A stretch of 22,611 nt of DNA, from contig JANWHL010000025.1 in the NCBI GenBank assembly GCA_025450405.1, forward strand, positions 1 through 22,611, given 5' to 3'. A program made the position numbers and the translations under genes. The notes under the pieces were generated by a model. That model was not told the DNA's origin. It saw only the letters and a program-made list of their open reading frames with translations, and searched no databases. Below, piece by piece: positions 6,835 to 13,957 of this stretch. Position 1 is the first letter of the stretch; each line of letters opens with the position of its first letter. The stretch comes from Ktedonobacterales bacterium (lineage in GTDB: Bacteria; Chloroflexota; Ktedonobacteria; Ktedonobacterales; JADMIN01).

Positions 6835-7317
6835 TCAGGGCGTGTGGGGCTCGCCGCTCTCCGTGGACTCACCGCCGGCGTCATCGGAGTGTTCCTGATC
6901 GGAGTGTTCCTGGCGCTCGCGCCGCAGGTCGCCTCCAATCTGCCCGGACTGACCAAGCAGCCGGGCGTAGCCCGGCTGGTCTGCACCGGCGAATCGCTCC
7001 ATCTGCTGGCTGGTCATGCGCAGGTCCACGCGCCGCCCATCGGCGCTGACGCTGGCGAGCTCGTCCGGGGCGATGTCAATGGGGCGGCCCGGCTGGCCCG
7101 CGCGCAGGGTGAGCATGTCGCGCCCAATGCCCTCGACGACGGCCACGTTGACCCCGTCCGCGGCAAACACATCCGCGCCGATCTGGATGTGATCGAGCGG
7201 CGGCCCGAGCGGAGCGCCAGGTGCCGCGGCGTCGCGCGCGATGCCCGCGTCCAGCTCGGATTCGGGCACCTCGTCGAAGTCGGCCGGTTCGGTGCCAGGG
7301 CGATCATCCTGGATCAT
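6835..7317 (-). CDS. DUF2171/PRC-barrel-like small protein
   Basis: This 160-residue protein starts at 7317 behind a strong AGGAGGAAG site. Residues 40-105 read as a small beta-barrel of the PRC/DUF2171 type: IQIGADVFAADGVNVAVVEG, then RDMLTLRAGQPGRPIDIAPD, then LASVSADGRRVDL and MTSQQMERF. The pattern of a starting 'identity' strand, a G-x-x-V turn and a closing DLRMT strand is typical. The N-terminal 35 residues are acidic. The C-terminal tail is polar and carries a duplicated QEHSD. Such domains often bind partner proteins or cell-surface material, but no role is assigned here. It is the first gene of the minus-strand operon that includes rsmD; 158 bases separate it from the next gene, so an internal promoter is possible. 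Confidence 0.7.
   Translation of the reverse strand: MIQDDRPGTEPADFDEVPESELDAGIARDAAAPGAPLGPPLDHIQIGADVFAADGVNVAVVEGIGRDMLTLRAGQPGRPIDIAPDELASVSADGRRVDLRMTSQQMERFAGADQPGYARLLGQSGQIGGDLRRERQEHSDQEHSDDAGGESTESGEPHTP
6883..6912. repeat. exact 15-bp direct duplication
   Basis: ATCGGAGTGTTCCTG is repeated exactly at 6883-6897 and 6898-6912. It encodes the doubled QEHSD in the tail of the PRC-barrel-like protein and looks like a recent in-frame slippage. Confidence 0.9.
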
Positions 7318-7741
7318 GGGGAGCTTCCTCCTATTTTTCGGAGCGTGGTGTCACCGGGAGAGCCGCACGCGCAACGGGGTATGCGATAACCCGGTGGGCG
7401 AAGGGGCCAGTCTCCCCATAAGCGCACGCGAGGGCCTGGCGGGTGTTCAAAAACGGTCGCAAGATACGTTCCCCAGACGGTCAATGTCCCCTCACGCGCA
7501 TCTTATGTGGATAACCGAGCTAACTGCGTAGTCCAATTGTCCTATAACACAAGACGCCCCCTTGCGTAGCGGTTGAGGTTGAGGCATACTATTGTGGCTC
7601 GCGCTCTGGTTGGCGCTGTTGCTTTCCACGTTTTTTGAGCCAATCGGCGCGGCGTAATCGTTGATGCGCGCAGTGGTATGGGACCGGCATTATCGCGAGG
7701 CGTGTGTCGCCGCACCGGTCCGCGCGCGGGGAGGTTCCGGG
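7318..7741. other. divergent intergenic region between two operons
   Basis: About 420 bases separate the minus-strand PRC-barrel-like gene from the plus-strand membrane-protein gene. The stretch 7500-7600 is richer in A and T than its surroundings and is where promoters for both directions would be expected. TATAAC at 7543-7548 and TACTAT at 7587-7592 resemble -10 boxes on the plus strand, but neither has a good -35 at the usual spacing. No gene or RNA is supported here. Confidence 0.35.
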
Positions 7742-9160
7742 ATGGCACGCGTGGATGTGGCGCCGGCCCCTGCTGGGGCACGGTCGGCCAACAAACCAGT
7801 GACTCAGAATGGCGTGAGTGCGGCAAATGGCGGCTCGGCCACGATGGCCATTGAGCCGGACAAGACACTGCCCCTTCCGGGGTGGCTGGTCAAGGTCTAC
7901 TTCATCTTCCCCGTCATCCTTTACATCCCGGATGCCATCTTCAACTACTTCGTGTACTCGGATGGCGCGGTCGTCCCCAAGGCGAATCTGGCCCTCCAGG
8001 TTGGTGAGATCGCGCTCTGGGCCTTCATGGCGATCGGGATCGTCGGCATGGCCTATCTCCTCTCGATGCTGGCACCGTGGCACTGGGGCCAGGGGCATCA
8101 TATGCAAGCGATCTTCTGCGGGGTGGGCGTGGTGGTGGCGACCGCGATCACGACGTGGAACAGTCTGGCCTTCCGCAGCACGCACTTCCAGGCATTTCCC
8201 ACCGACACCTGGGTGTATCAAACGTTCCCGCAATTGCACGATAGCAAGATCAGCCTGACGATGGTGCTCGTGGCGATCGCACCGCCGTTCTGGGGCCTGT
8301 TCTGGGCCATCGTCCAGCCGACACAAACCGGACGCAGCCTGCGGCAGATCCGCGAATCGCACGAGGAGCGCCTGCTCCGGCTCCAGCAGGAGGCCGAGCT
8401 GAAGCAGCTGCGCGCGGAGGCCAACGCCACCATCCGCGAGGCGCAACTCCGCGGCATGGCCAAGACGGCGGCGGCGGCACGCGAGCAGGCGGCGGGGTTC
8501 TTCCGCCGCGGGACGAATCCAGAGATGCCAGTGGCCGAGGGCGATCCGGCGGAGAACACTGGCACGGTCGAGACCATCTCAGACGACATCCAGGAGCCCG
8601 CCAACGTGCTGGCGCTTCCATCGTTCAAGCCCAACCCGGCACGCGACCTCGCGGCCGGCGGGCGCGGCAACGCGGTGTTTATGAACCGGGCGGCTCCGGC
8701 TGGCCCGGCGGCGCACGCGGCCCCCGTGAATGGCGCCCGCGCGGGGGCGTCGCAGCCGCCACTGCTCTCGGACGCGGACACCGTGGAGGGGCCACCACGG
8801 GCCGACGCGTACACGCTGGGCCGCCGGCCGCCGACACCCGGCGGCGGCATCATCCCGGCGTTCTTCGAGCAGGCCGACGCCATGACCGGCACCACCGGCC
8901 CGCGCGCGGCCATCCGACGGCCCGGCGACAATAACGTCCTCGCGCGGGGGATGACCGAGGGACTCTCACCGCGCGGCGAGGCCCTGATGACCGAGGTGCT
9001 GCGCGAGCTGAACCCGAGCGGGAAAAAGTCGCTGCCGCGCAAGGAGATCACCACCCGCCTTGCCCAGAAGCTCAACGGCGATGAAGCAACGGCGCAGAAG
9101 ATGGTGGACCAATGGCACAAGATGCGGAAGGCCGAGCGCGGTGGTAACGCGCCGGGATGA
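7742..9160 (+). CDS. four-helix membrane protein with cytoplasmic coiled coil, unknown function
   Basis: The start at 7742 is preferred for its GGGGAGG site; an upstream ATG at 7661 would add 27 residues without one. The 472-residue protein has about 45 polar residues, then four hydrophobic segments (about 48-71, 85-111, 121-145, 169-192), with aromatic-rich loops such as APWHWGQGHH. A long charged coiled coil follows (197-252, starting LRQIRESHEERLLRLQQEAE), then a disordered Pro/Gly/Ala region. It ends in a conserved-looking 60-residue helical domain from about residue 409 (GEALMTEVLRELNPSGKKSL, then RKEITTRLAQKLNGDE). I recognise no family. The C-terminal domain looks like a small binding or DNA-binding helix bundle, which is inference. 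A terminator-like hairpin follows. Confidence 0.75.
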   Translation: MARVDVAPAPAGARSANKPVTQNGVSAANGGSATMAIEPDKTLPLPGWLVKVYFIFPVILYIPDAIFNYFVYSDGAVVPKANLALQVGEIALWAFMAIGIVGMAYLLSMLAPWHWGQGHHMQAIFCGVGVVVATAITTWNSLAFRSTHFQAFPTDTWVYQTFPQLHDSKISLTMVLVAIAPPFWGLFWAIVQPTQTGRSLRQIRESHEERLLRLQQEAELKQLRAEANATIREAQLRGMAKTAAAAREQAAGFFRRGTNPEMPVAEGDPAENTGTVETISDDIQEPANVLALPSFKPNPARDLAAGGRGNAVFMNRAAPAGPAAHAAPVNGARAGASQPPLLSDADTVEGPPRADAYTLGRRPPTPGGGIIPAFFEQADAMTGTTGPRAAIRRPGDNNVLARGMTEGLSPRGEALMTEVLRELNPSGKKSLPRKEITTRLAQKLNGDEATAQKMVDQWHKMRKAERGGNAPG

Positions 9161-9180
9161 GGCGTGGTCGCGTAGTGTGG

Positions 9181-9206
9181 GGGCCGGGGGCGTCTGCTCC
9201 CGGCCC
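9181..9206 (+). terminator. probable intrinsic terminator after the membrane-protein gene
   Basis: GGGCCGGG at 9181-9188 pairs with CCCGGCCC at 9199-9206 around a ten-base loop, and TCTT follows at once. The hairpin begins 20 bases past the stop codon at 9160. The T run is short, but stem and position fit a terminator. Confidence 0.6.
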
Positions 9207-9269
9207 TCTTGCGTGTGAGACTGCGTTGGCGCTGGCGTAGGCGACGCGCCACCCCGCGTGTCCTAGACG

Positions 9270-9298
9270 GTTCGACAGGCGCGCGCCGCTCTGGCATA
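9270..9298 (+). promoter_or_regulatory. sigma-70-type promoter for the PKD-protein gene
   Basis: TCGACA at 9270-9275 and CATAAT at 9293-9298 each match the sigma-70 consensus at five of six positions and are separated by exactly 17 bases. The site lies downstream of the terminator-like hairpin at 9181-9206 and about 95 bases before the ATG at 9393, where a promoter would be expected. Confidence 0.6.
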
Positions 9299-9392
9299 AT
9301 GGTCCAGGAACGAGATGGAGACCCGGATGGCCAGCGGAAGCGCGGGTCTGTCGCGCACGCTGGGGTGATTGGCGACGCGAGGGAGTAGGACA

Positions 9393-10877
9393 ATGACACT
9401 CGCGGATGGCCGGGGTGGCCCACGCGCGGCCACGGGCGTGGGCCGGCGCGCACTGGCGCTGGCGCGGCCGGCGCTGGCCGCGCTGGTCCTGGGCCTGGCG
9501 CTGAGCCTGCTGGCGTTGCTGCCGGCGGCCAGCCCGTGGGGCACCAGGAGCGTGTGGGCGTGCGGCCTGGGGAACACCGCCACCATGCTGGCGAACAGCG
9601 CGCCCGCGCTGGCGTATCCGGTCCCGGTGGGTGTGAGCACCACACACCCCATCGGCGACTTCGCGCTCCAGTACGTAGCGGGCCAGTCCATCACCTTCGC
9701 CGAAGACCTCTCGCGCATGCCCAATCCGCCGTCGCTCGGCCAGCTGCGTATCCGCTGGACCTTCGGCGATGGCACTCAGGCCAGCACCGCGGTCGCCCCC
9801 GCCCACACCTACGCGCGGCCAGGAACCTACGACGTCCATCTGCAGATCTACGACACCACGGCGGGTCCCGGTGTCGATCCCTGGACCGATCTGGACAGCG
9901 CGCAGATCCAGATCATCGGCGCGGCAATCCCCAATCCGCCGGGGGCGCGCATCGTGGCCAACCGCACGGCCATCGTCGTGGGCCAGAACATCACCTTTGA
10001 CGCGGTCGGCTCCCACGCGCCGGTGGCGGGACCCGCGACCCTGAAATATCTCTGGAACTTCAACGACAACACCACGGCGACCGGCCAGCACGTCACCCAC
10101 ACCTTCCAGGCGCCTGGCTGGGGCTTCGTCGCGCTGATCGTAACCGACGCCCAGGGCGCGCGCTCGGTGGCGACCACTAACATCGGCATCGTGCCCAACG
10201 CGCAACAGATCCCCACCGCCAGCCTGAGCGCCAGCGCCACCAGCGCCGCCGCCGGCCAGCCCATCGACTTCGACGCCTCGCGCAGCCAGCCCGCCATCCA
10301 GCCGGATGGCGACCAGATCACGCAGTACGTCTGGGACTTCGGGGACGGCACACCGGCGGCGACGACCCAGGCGGACGCCGTGACCCACACCTTCGCGCGC
10401 CCCGGCCAGTTCCAGGTGGTCGTCCAGGCGGTGGATCAGCAGAACATCCCGGCCGAGGCCACCCTGCTGGTGACGATCAGCGCGGCGGAAGGCGGTCTTG
10501 CGGGCAATGGACGCATCGGCCAGTCGTGGCTGCTCATCGGTGGCGCGGTAGCGCTGGTCCTGCTGATCGGCGTCGGCGGCTTCTACGCGTTGCGCACGCA
10601 ACGCCAGCAGAAAGCCCTGGAGCGCCAGCGGGCGGCGGCCCTGGAGCTGCGGCGCGCGCGGCGCGTTCCCCAGGGCGTGCCCCGCGCGGGCGTACGACCG
10701 GGTGACCCGCGCTGGGGTGACCCACGCGCCGGAGCGCGGGCCGGCCCCCCACGAGGCGATCCGCGTGGCGATCCGCGTGGGGTGCGGGGCGGTCCATATA
10801 GCGGTCCCCCGGGACCCGGCGGAGCCTATGGGCAGCGCGACCCGCGCGGCGGCCCACCCCCTTCGGGCCAGCGCTAG
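9393..10877 (+). CDS. PKD-repeat surface protein with one C-terminal membrane anchor
   Basis: The start is ATG 9393 behind GAGGGAG; the TTG eight codons upstream has no site. The 494-residue protein has a signal peptide (to about residue 50, with a long Leu/Ala core). Three PKD-like beta-sandwich domains follow at about 80-176, 181-266 and 273-364, marked by RWTFGDGT...HTYARPGTY, LWNFNDNT...HTFQAPGWG and VWDFGDGT...HTFARPGQF. A single membrane helix (about 378-400) precedes a basic cytoplasmic tail with repeated GDPR motifs and Pro/Gly/Arg-rich sequence. PKD domains are usually spacers or adhesion and protein-binding modules on the outer cell surface. No catalytic domain is present. The second repeat has NDN where FGDG is usual, so it has diverged. 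Confidence 0.85.
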   Translation: MTLADGRGGPRAATGVGRRALALARPALAALVLGLALSLLALLPAASPWGTRSVWACGLGNTATMLANSAPALAYPVPVGVSTTHPIGDFALQYVAGQSITFAEDLSRMPNPPSLGQLRIRWTFGDGTQASTAVAPAHTYARPGTYDVHLQIYDTTAGPGVDPWTDLDSAQIQIIGAAIPNPPGARIVANRTAIVVGQNITFDAVGSHAPVAGPATLKYLWNFNDNTTATGQHVTHTFQAPGWGFVALIVTDAQGARSVATTNIGIVPNAQQIPTASLSASATSAAAGQPIDFDASRSQPAIQPDGDQITQYVWDFGDGTPAATTQADAVTHTFARPGQFQVVVQAVDQQNIPAEATLLVTISAAEGGLAGNGRIGQSWLLIGGAVALVLLIGVGGFYALRTQRQQKALERQRAAALELRRARRVPQGVPRAGVRPGDPRWGDPRAGARAGPPRGDPRGDPRGVRGGPYSGPPGPGGAYGQRDPRGGPPPSGQR

Positions 10878-11076
10878 CGCCCCGGCCCCAACCCCTCGCG
10901 CTCCGCCAGCGAGCCTGGCCCCACCAGAGTCGAGTTCCGCCTGAGTCGGGACCGTGCGCACGGCGACGGGCGACGGGCACGGATGGTGCCAGACCCCCCG
11001 CGGTGGGGCGCGCCTGGAACCCCAGTGGACCGGCACGCTGGTGATCATGAACGCGCGCCCGAGGAGGACTCGGCGC

Positions 11077-12174
11077 ATGGCACATCTCTATGGTCGCGAG
11101 TGGACCCGGGCGAATCTGCTCCGGCACGTGGGCGATCTGGCGCAAGTCGCGCGGATCCAGCCGGTTCGGCTGGCGGGCGGTCGCGGCGACGGCATGGCCG
11201 CGCTGGAGGTGGATGCTGGAGACGGGCTGCGCTTCACGGTGCTGCCGTCGCGCTGCCTGGATATCGCCCACTGCGCCTACCGCGGCGTGCCGCTCGCATG
11301 GATCTCGCGCAACGGCCTGGTCGCGCCGGCCTACTACGAGCCGGAGGGCGACCAGTGGCTCCGCTCGTTCTTCGGGGGCCTGCTGACCACATGCGGCCTG
11401 CGGAATGCCGGTCCGGCCTGCGACTACGCGGGCGAGCGCCACGGGCTGCACGGGCGCATCGGCAATACGCCCGCCGAGGACGTGAGCGCCGGTGGGGAGT
11501 GGCTGGACGACGAGTATGAGCTCCACATCAGCGGCGTGATGCGCGAGACCCACGTCTTCAACGAGGACCTCCGGCTCATCCGCCGGATGACCACGCGGCT
11601 GGGCGGCCGTTCCATCCAGATCCACAACCGGGTGGAGAATCGCGGCGACCAGCGCGTTCCCCTGATGATCCTCTTCCACATCAATGCCGGATTCCCGCTG
11701 CTGGCCGCGGAGTCACGCCTCATCGCCCCCGACCGCGCGGTGGCGGCACGCGACGCCGGCGCGACGGAGGGGCTGGCCGATCACGCGCGCATGGCACCGC
11801 CCCAGGCCGGCTTCGCCGAACAGGTGTACTTCCACGATGTGCGAGCGGACGCCGCCGGTTGGGCACGCATCGCCGTGGTCAACGAGGCGCTGGAGCTGCC
11901 GTTCGGGCGCGGGCTGGGCCTGAGCGTGAGCTGGCGGCGCGACCAGCTCTGGAACTTGATCGAGTGGAAGCAGCTCGGCACTGGCGACTACGTGCTGGGC
12001 ACCGAGCCCGCCAACAACCGCGCCGAAGGGGTGGCGGCCGCCGCCCAAGACGGCACGCTGGAGTTCATCGAGCCGGGCGAGGCGCGCGCGTTCGACCTGG
12101 AGTTGGCCGTGCTGGTGGGCCAGGAGGAGATCGCGACCTTCGAGGCAGCACTTCCAGAGTCGCTCCCAGCGTGA
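11077..12174 (+). CDS. DUF4432-family protein (aldose-1-epimerase-like fold)
   Basis: The start at 11077 has GAGGAGG at 11061-11067; the frame extends further left without a site. The 365-residue protein has the DUF4432 layout: an opening MAHLYGREWTRANLLRHVGD, then the sugar-binding-like core FTVLPSRCLDIAHCAYRGVP, LLTTCGLRNAG with GERHGLHGRIGN, then the strands QIHNRVENRGDQRVPLMI and LFHINAGFPLL. The end has LWNLIEWKQLGTGDYVLGTE with a Pro-Ala-Asn-Asn segment. This family shares the galactose mutarotase beta-sandwich, and the paired His residues in the GLHG and LFHINAG regions are candidates for active-site groups. The substrate is probably a sugar or sugar phosphate, but none is shown. The promoter of the next gene lies just after its stop. 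Confidence 0.85.
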   Translation: MAHLYGREWTRANLLRHVGDLAQVARIQPVRLAGGRGDGMAALEVDAGDGLRFTVLPSRCLDIAHCAYRGVPLAWISRNGLVAPAYYEPEGDQWLRSFFGGLLTTCGLRNAGPACDYAGERHGLHGRIGNTPAEDVSAGGEWLDDEYELHISGVMRETHVFNEDLRLIRRMTTRLGGRSIQIHNRVENRGDQRVPLMILFHINAGFPLLAAESRLIAPDRAVAARDAGATEGLADHARMAPPQAGFAEQVYFHDVRADAAGWARIAVVNEALELPFGRGLGLSVSWRRDQLWNLIEWKQLGTGDYVLGTEPANNRAEGVAAAAQDGTLEFIEPGEARAFDLELAVLVGQEEIATFEAALPESLPA

Positions 12175-12198
12175 GCGTGCGGGACATCGTGGGGCATG

Positions 12199-12231
12199 GT
12201 ACTTGACAAAGCGCAAAGTACTGACTATAAT
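12199..12231 (+). promoter_or_regulatory. perfect consensus sigma-70-type promoter inside an inverted repeat
   Basis: TTGACA at 12203-12208 and TATAAT at 12226-12231 both match the consensus at all six positions with the ideal 17-base spacer. The -35 box overlaps the left arm of an inverted repeat: GTACTT at 12199-12204 and AAGTAC at 12216-12221. The centres are 17 bases apart, close to the geometry of a dimeric repressor site. The promoter drives the DIP1984-family gene, whose ATG is about 90 bases downstream. The regulator is not known. Confidence 0.85.
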
Positions 12232-12243
12232 GTCCGTCGCCGG

Positions 12244-12301
12244 CCGGACGTAACGAGTTTGACCGGACCGAGCTGGACCGGACGCAACGAGGTGGACCGG
12301 A
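12244..12301 (+). repeat. two 24-bp direct repeats in the 5' leader of the DIP1984 gene
   Basis: A 24-base unit beginning CCGGACG and ending GACCGGA occurs at 12244-12267 and again at 12278-12301, with three mismatches and a period of 34 bases. An additional GGACCG lies between them. The repeats lie in the expected transcript leader, after the promoter and before the ribosome site (GGGAGG just upstream of the ATG at 12324). Confidence 0.8.
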
Positions 12302-12323
12302 GATGGAAGGGAGGCCAGAGACC

Positions 12324-12797
12324 ATGAAGCTGGCAGAGGCCCTGGCGGAGCGCAAGGCGCTCCAGGAGCAGATCAACGACCTGACCGGCCGCATGCGCGC
12401 CAACGCGCTGGTGCAGGAGGGCGACACTCCCTCCGAGCGGCCAGAGGAGCTGCGGGCGCAGCTGGAGCAGCGCGTGGAGCGGCTGGGCGCGCTCATCAAG
12501 GCGATCAACCGCACCAACGTCGCCACTCGGCTGGAGGACGGCCAGATGATCGCCGAGGCCATCACCGACCGCGACATGCTGAATAAGCGCTTCGCGGCGC
12601 TGGACAGCCTGGCCGACGCGGCCACCAGCCGGATGGGGGGCCGCTACAGCCGGAGCGAGCTGCGCACGGTCGTGACGATCGACGTCGCCCCGCTGCGCCG
12701 CGAGCTGGACGAGCTGGCCCAGCGCATCCGCGAGCTGGACGTGCGCATCCAGGCCGCCAACTGGGCGACCGAGCTTATGGAGTCGGTGGACGCGTAG
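12324..12797 (+). CDS. DIP1984-family protein (septicolysin-like annotation)
   Basis: This 157-residue, largely helical protein matches the DIP1984 family in length and in its signature segments: MKLAEALAERKALQEQI at the start, ALVQEGDTPSERPEEL, INRTNVATRLEDG, GRYSRSELRTVVTIDV and the closing LDVRIQAANWATEL. The two long helical stretches suggest a coiled-coil or helical-hairpin fold. The family has no agreed function; the old name septicolysin is not evidence of toxicity. The start at 12324 uses GGGAGG; a frame-matched ATG at 12303 has none. It is transcribed alone from the strong promoter at 12203-12231 and ends at a long perfect hairpin. Confidence 0.93.
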   Translation: MKLAEALAERKALQEQINDLTGRMRANALVQEGDTPSERPEELRAQLEQRVERLGALIKAINRTNVATRLEDGQMIAEAITDRDMLNKRFAALDSLADAATSRMGGRYSRSELRTVVTIDVAPLRRELDELAQRIRELDVRIQAANWATELMESVDA

Positions 12798-12804
12798 GCG
12801 GAGA

Positions 12805-12843
12805 CTGAGAGATGGGGCGCTCAGCGAGCGCCCCATCTCTCAG
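12805..12843 (+). terminator. 18-bp perfect hairpin after the DIP1984 gene
   Basis: CTGAGAGATGGGGCGCTC at 12805-12822 pairs perfectly with 12826-12843 around an AGC loop. It starts eight bases past the stop codon. No T tract follows on the plus strand, so it may stop transcription poorly by itself and instead protect the transcript's 3' end, or act together with the hairpins farther right. Confidence 0.7.
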
Positions 12844-13090
12844 GAACGCGACCACGCCGGGGCGAGTCGGTAGCGCGCAATGCTTTGGTCGGGAGTGCCT
12901 CCGGCCGGGGAGTAAACCGGCCACACGCGGATGTGTTCCGCATCGGTCTATTTAACCGATCCCCCAACCCGTACCGTGTAGCGGGTACCGCACAGCGTGT
13001 ACAGGGGTAGCGGGTAGAGCGTACCACCAGCACTAACCGGACAGTGCGCGCGAGGGTGGGAACGGGGTGCCCCGTCCCGGACACACAGCG
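12844..13090. other. convergent intergenic region with consecutive short hairpins
   Basis: No gene is supported here. Small inverted repeats follow one another: 12903-12908 with 12917-12922 (GGCCGG/CCGGCC); 12927-12931 with 12937-12941 (GCGGA/TCCGC); 12942-12947 with 12955-12960 (ATCGGT/ACCGAT); 12971-12975 with 12984-12988 (GTACC/GGTAC); and 13062-13067 with 13070-13075 (ACGGGG/CCCCGT). The three from 12903 to 12960 are almost back to back. A structured RNA or a chain of weak terminators is possible; short arms in GC-rich DNA can also be chance. Confidence 0.45.
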
Positions 13091-13122
13091 AGGGCCAGGC
13101 GGCCAATTGGCCGCCTGGCCCT
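13091..13122. terminator. 32-bp perfect palindrome, likely bidirectional terminator
   Basis: AGGGCCAGGCGGCC, then AATT, then the exact reverse complement of the first arm, fill 13091-13122. On the plus strand it is followed by CTTGTCATC twice (13121-13129, 13132-13140). It lies between the convergent DIP1984 and response-regulator genes and could end transcripts from either side. There is no long T run. Confidence 0.6.
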
Positions 13123-13284
13123 TGTCATCTCCTTGTCATCACCCGTTCAGACATTCCCTGCCCTGGCTGGACTCGGAGCGGTGTCCGTCAGCCGCGGGCT
13201 CGAGGCGTGCCAGCGGCCGCCGCGCGACGGTGGCGCGCGTGGTACTCGCTTCAGCGCTCGCTCGACGGCGCCGCCCTACTGGCG

Positions 13285-13677
13285 CTACAGAGCGGGGCGG
13301 CCGGGGACGCGCATGCGCGCCGCCACCCCGACGTGGGCCTCGATTCGATCCAGCAATTCCGCGAGGTCGAAAGGCTTGCTGATGTAATCCTGGATGGGGA
13401 GATTCCTGGCGTTCGCGAGGCTGGTGGAGGCGCTCATCAAGATGATGGGCAAATGCGCTCCGACCTCGGTGCGCAGCCGGTAGATCAGCTCGCGGCCGTT
13501 CATCAGCGGCATGAGCAGATCGACCAACGCCAGGGCGGGCGGCTGAAGCCGGGCGTAATCGAGGGCGGCGAAGCCATCCGAAAACGCGGCGACGGCGTAG
13601 CCTTCGTCTTCCAGGAAACCGGTGATGAAGTTCACGATGTCGGACTCGTCGTCCACGACCATGATGATGTCGCGCAT
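13285..13677 (-). CDS. single-domain (CheY-like) response regulator
   Basis: Starting at ATG 13677 behind a G-rich site, this 130-residue protein is a complete receiver domain and little else. The acidic pair is Asp9-Asp10 in IIMVVDDESD. The phosphorylated residue should be Asp53 in LVDLLMP. The switch residue is Ser82 in LMSAST, and Lys101 is in ISKPFDLAELL. There is no output domain, so it must act by binding another protein or by passing phosphate on. It lies 280 bases downstream of the histidine kinase on the same strand and is its likely partner. A longer start at 13725 adds 16 basic residues and is less likely. Confidence 0.93.
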   Translation of the reverse strand: MRDIIMVVDDESDIVNFITGFLEDEGYAVAAFSDGFAALDYARLQPPALALVDLLMPLMNGRELIYRLRTEVGAHLPIILMSASTSLANARNLPIQDYISKPFDLAELLDRIEAHVGVAARMRVPGRPAL

Positions 13678-13957
13678 GGCACGCTCCCCCCGACCTCGTC
13701 CCCAGGATCGTGCGCCGCCCTTCATGGGCGTCTGGTACGCCGGGGCCGGCCATTGAGCGGCCGGATCGGGTATCCTCTAGTCGGTCACTCAATTGCGACG
13801 ATTGAGGGCCGCGCCTGTAACCCCGGTAGGATGGTATATTCGGGTTAGGCCGGTTGGTGGATCGACACGCGAGCGGGCAGCACCGGCCCATCGCGCGAAC
13901 GGGCGCGGAGGGGTTCGGCCATCCATGGCCGGGGAGCGGGGACGGGGATGCCGGCGC

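Noticed and set aside
7318..7741. Promoters for the divergent genes at TATAAC 7543-7548 and TACTAT 7587-7592
   Set aside because: Neither has a -35 box of acceptable quality at 16-18 bases, so I do not call them as features.
9072..11078. 668-residue minus-strand open frame across the PKD-protein gene
   Set aside because: The plus strand encodes clear PKD domains with a signal peptide and membrane anchor; the minus translation is Arg/Gly-rich without motifs.
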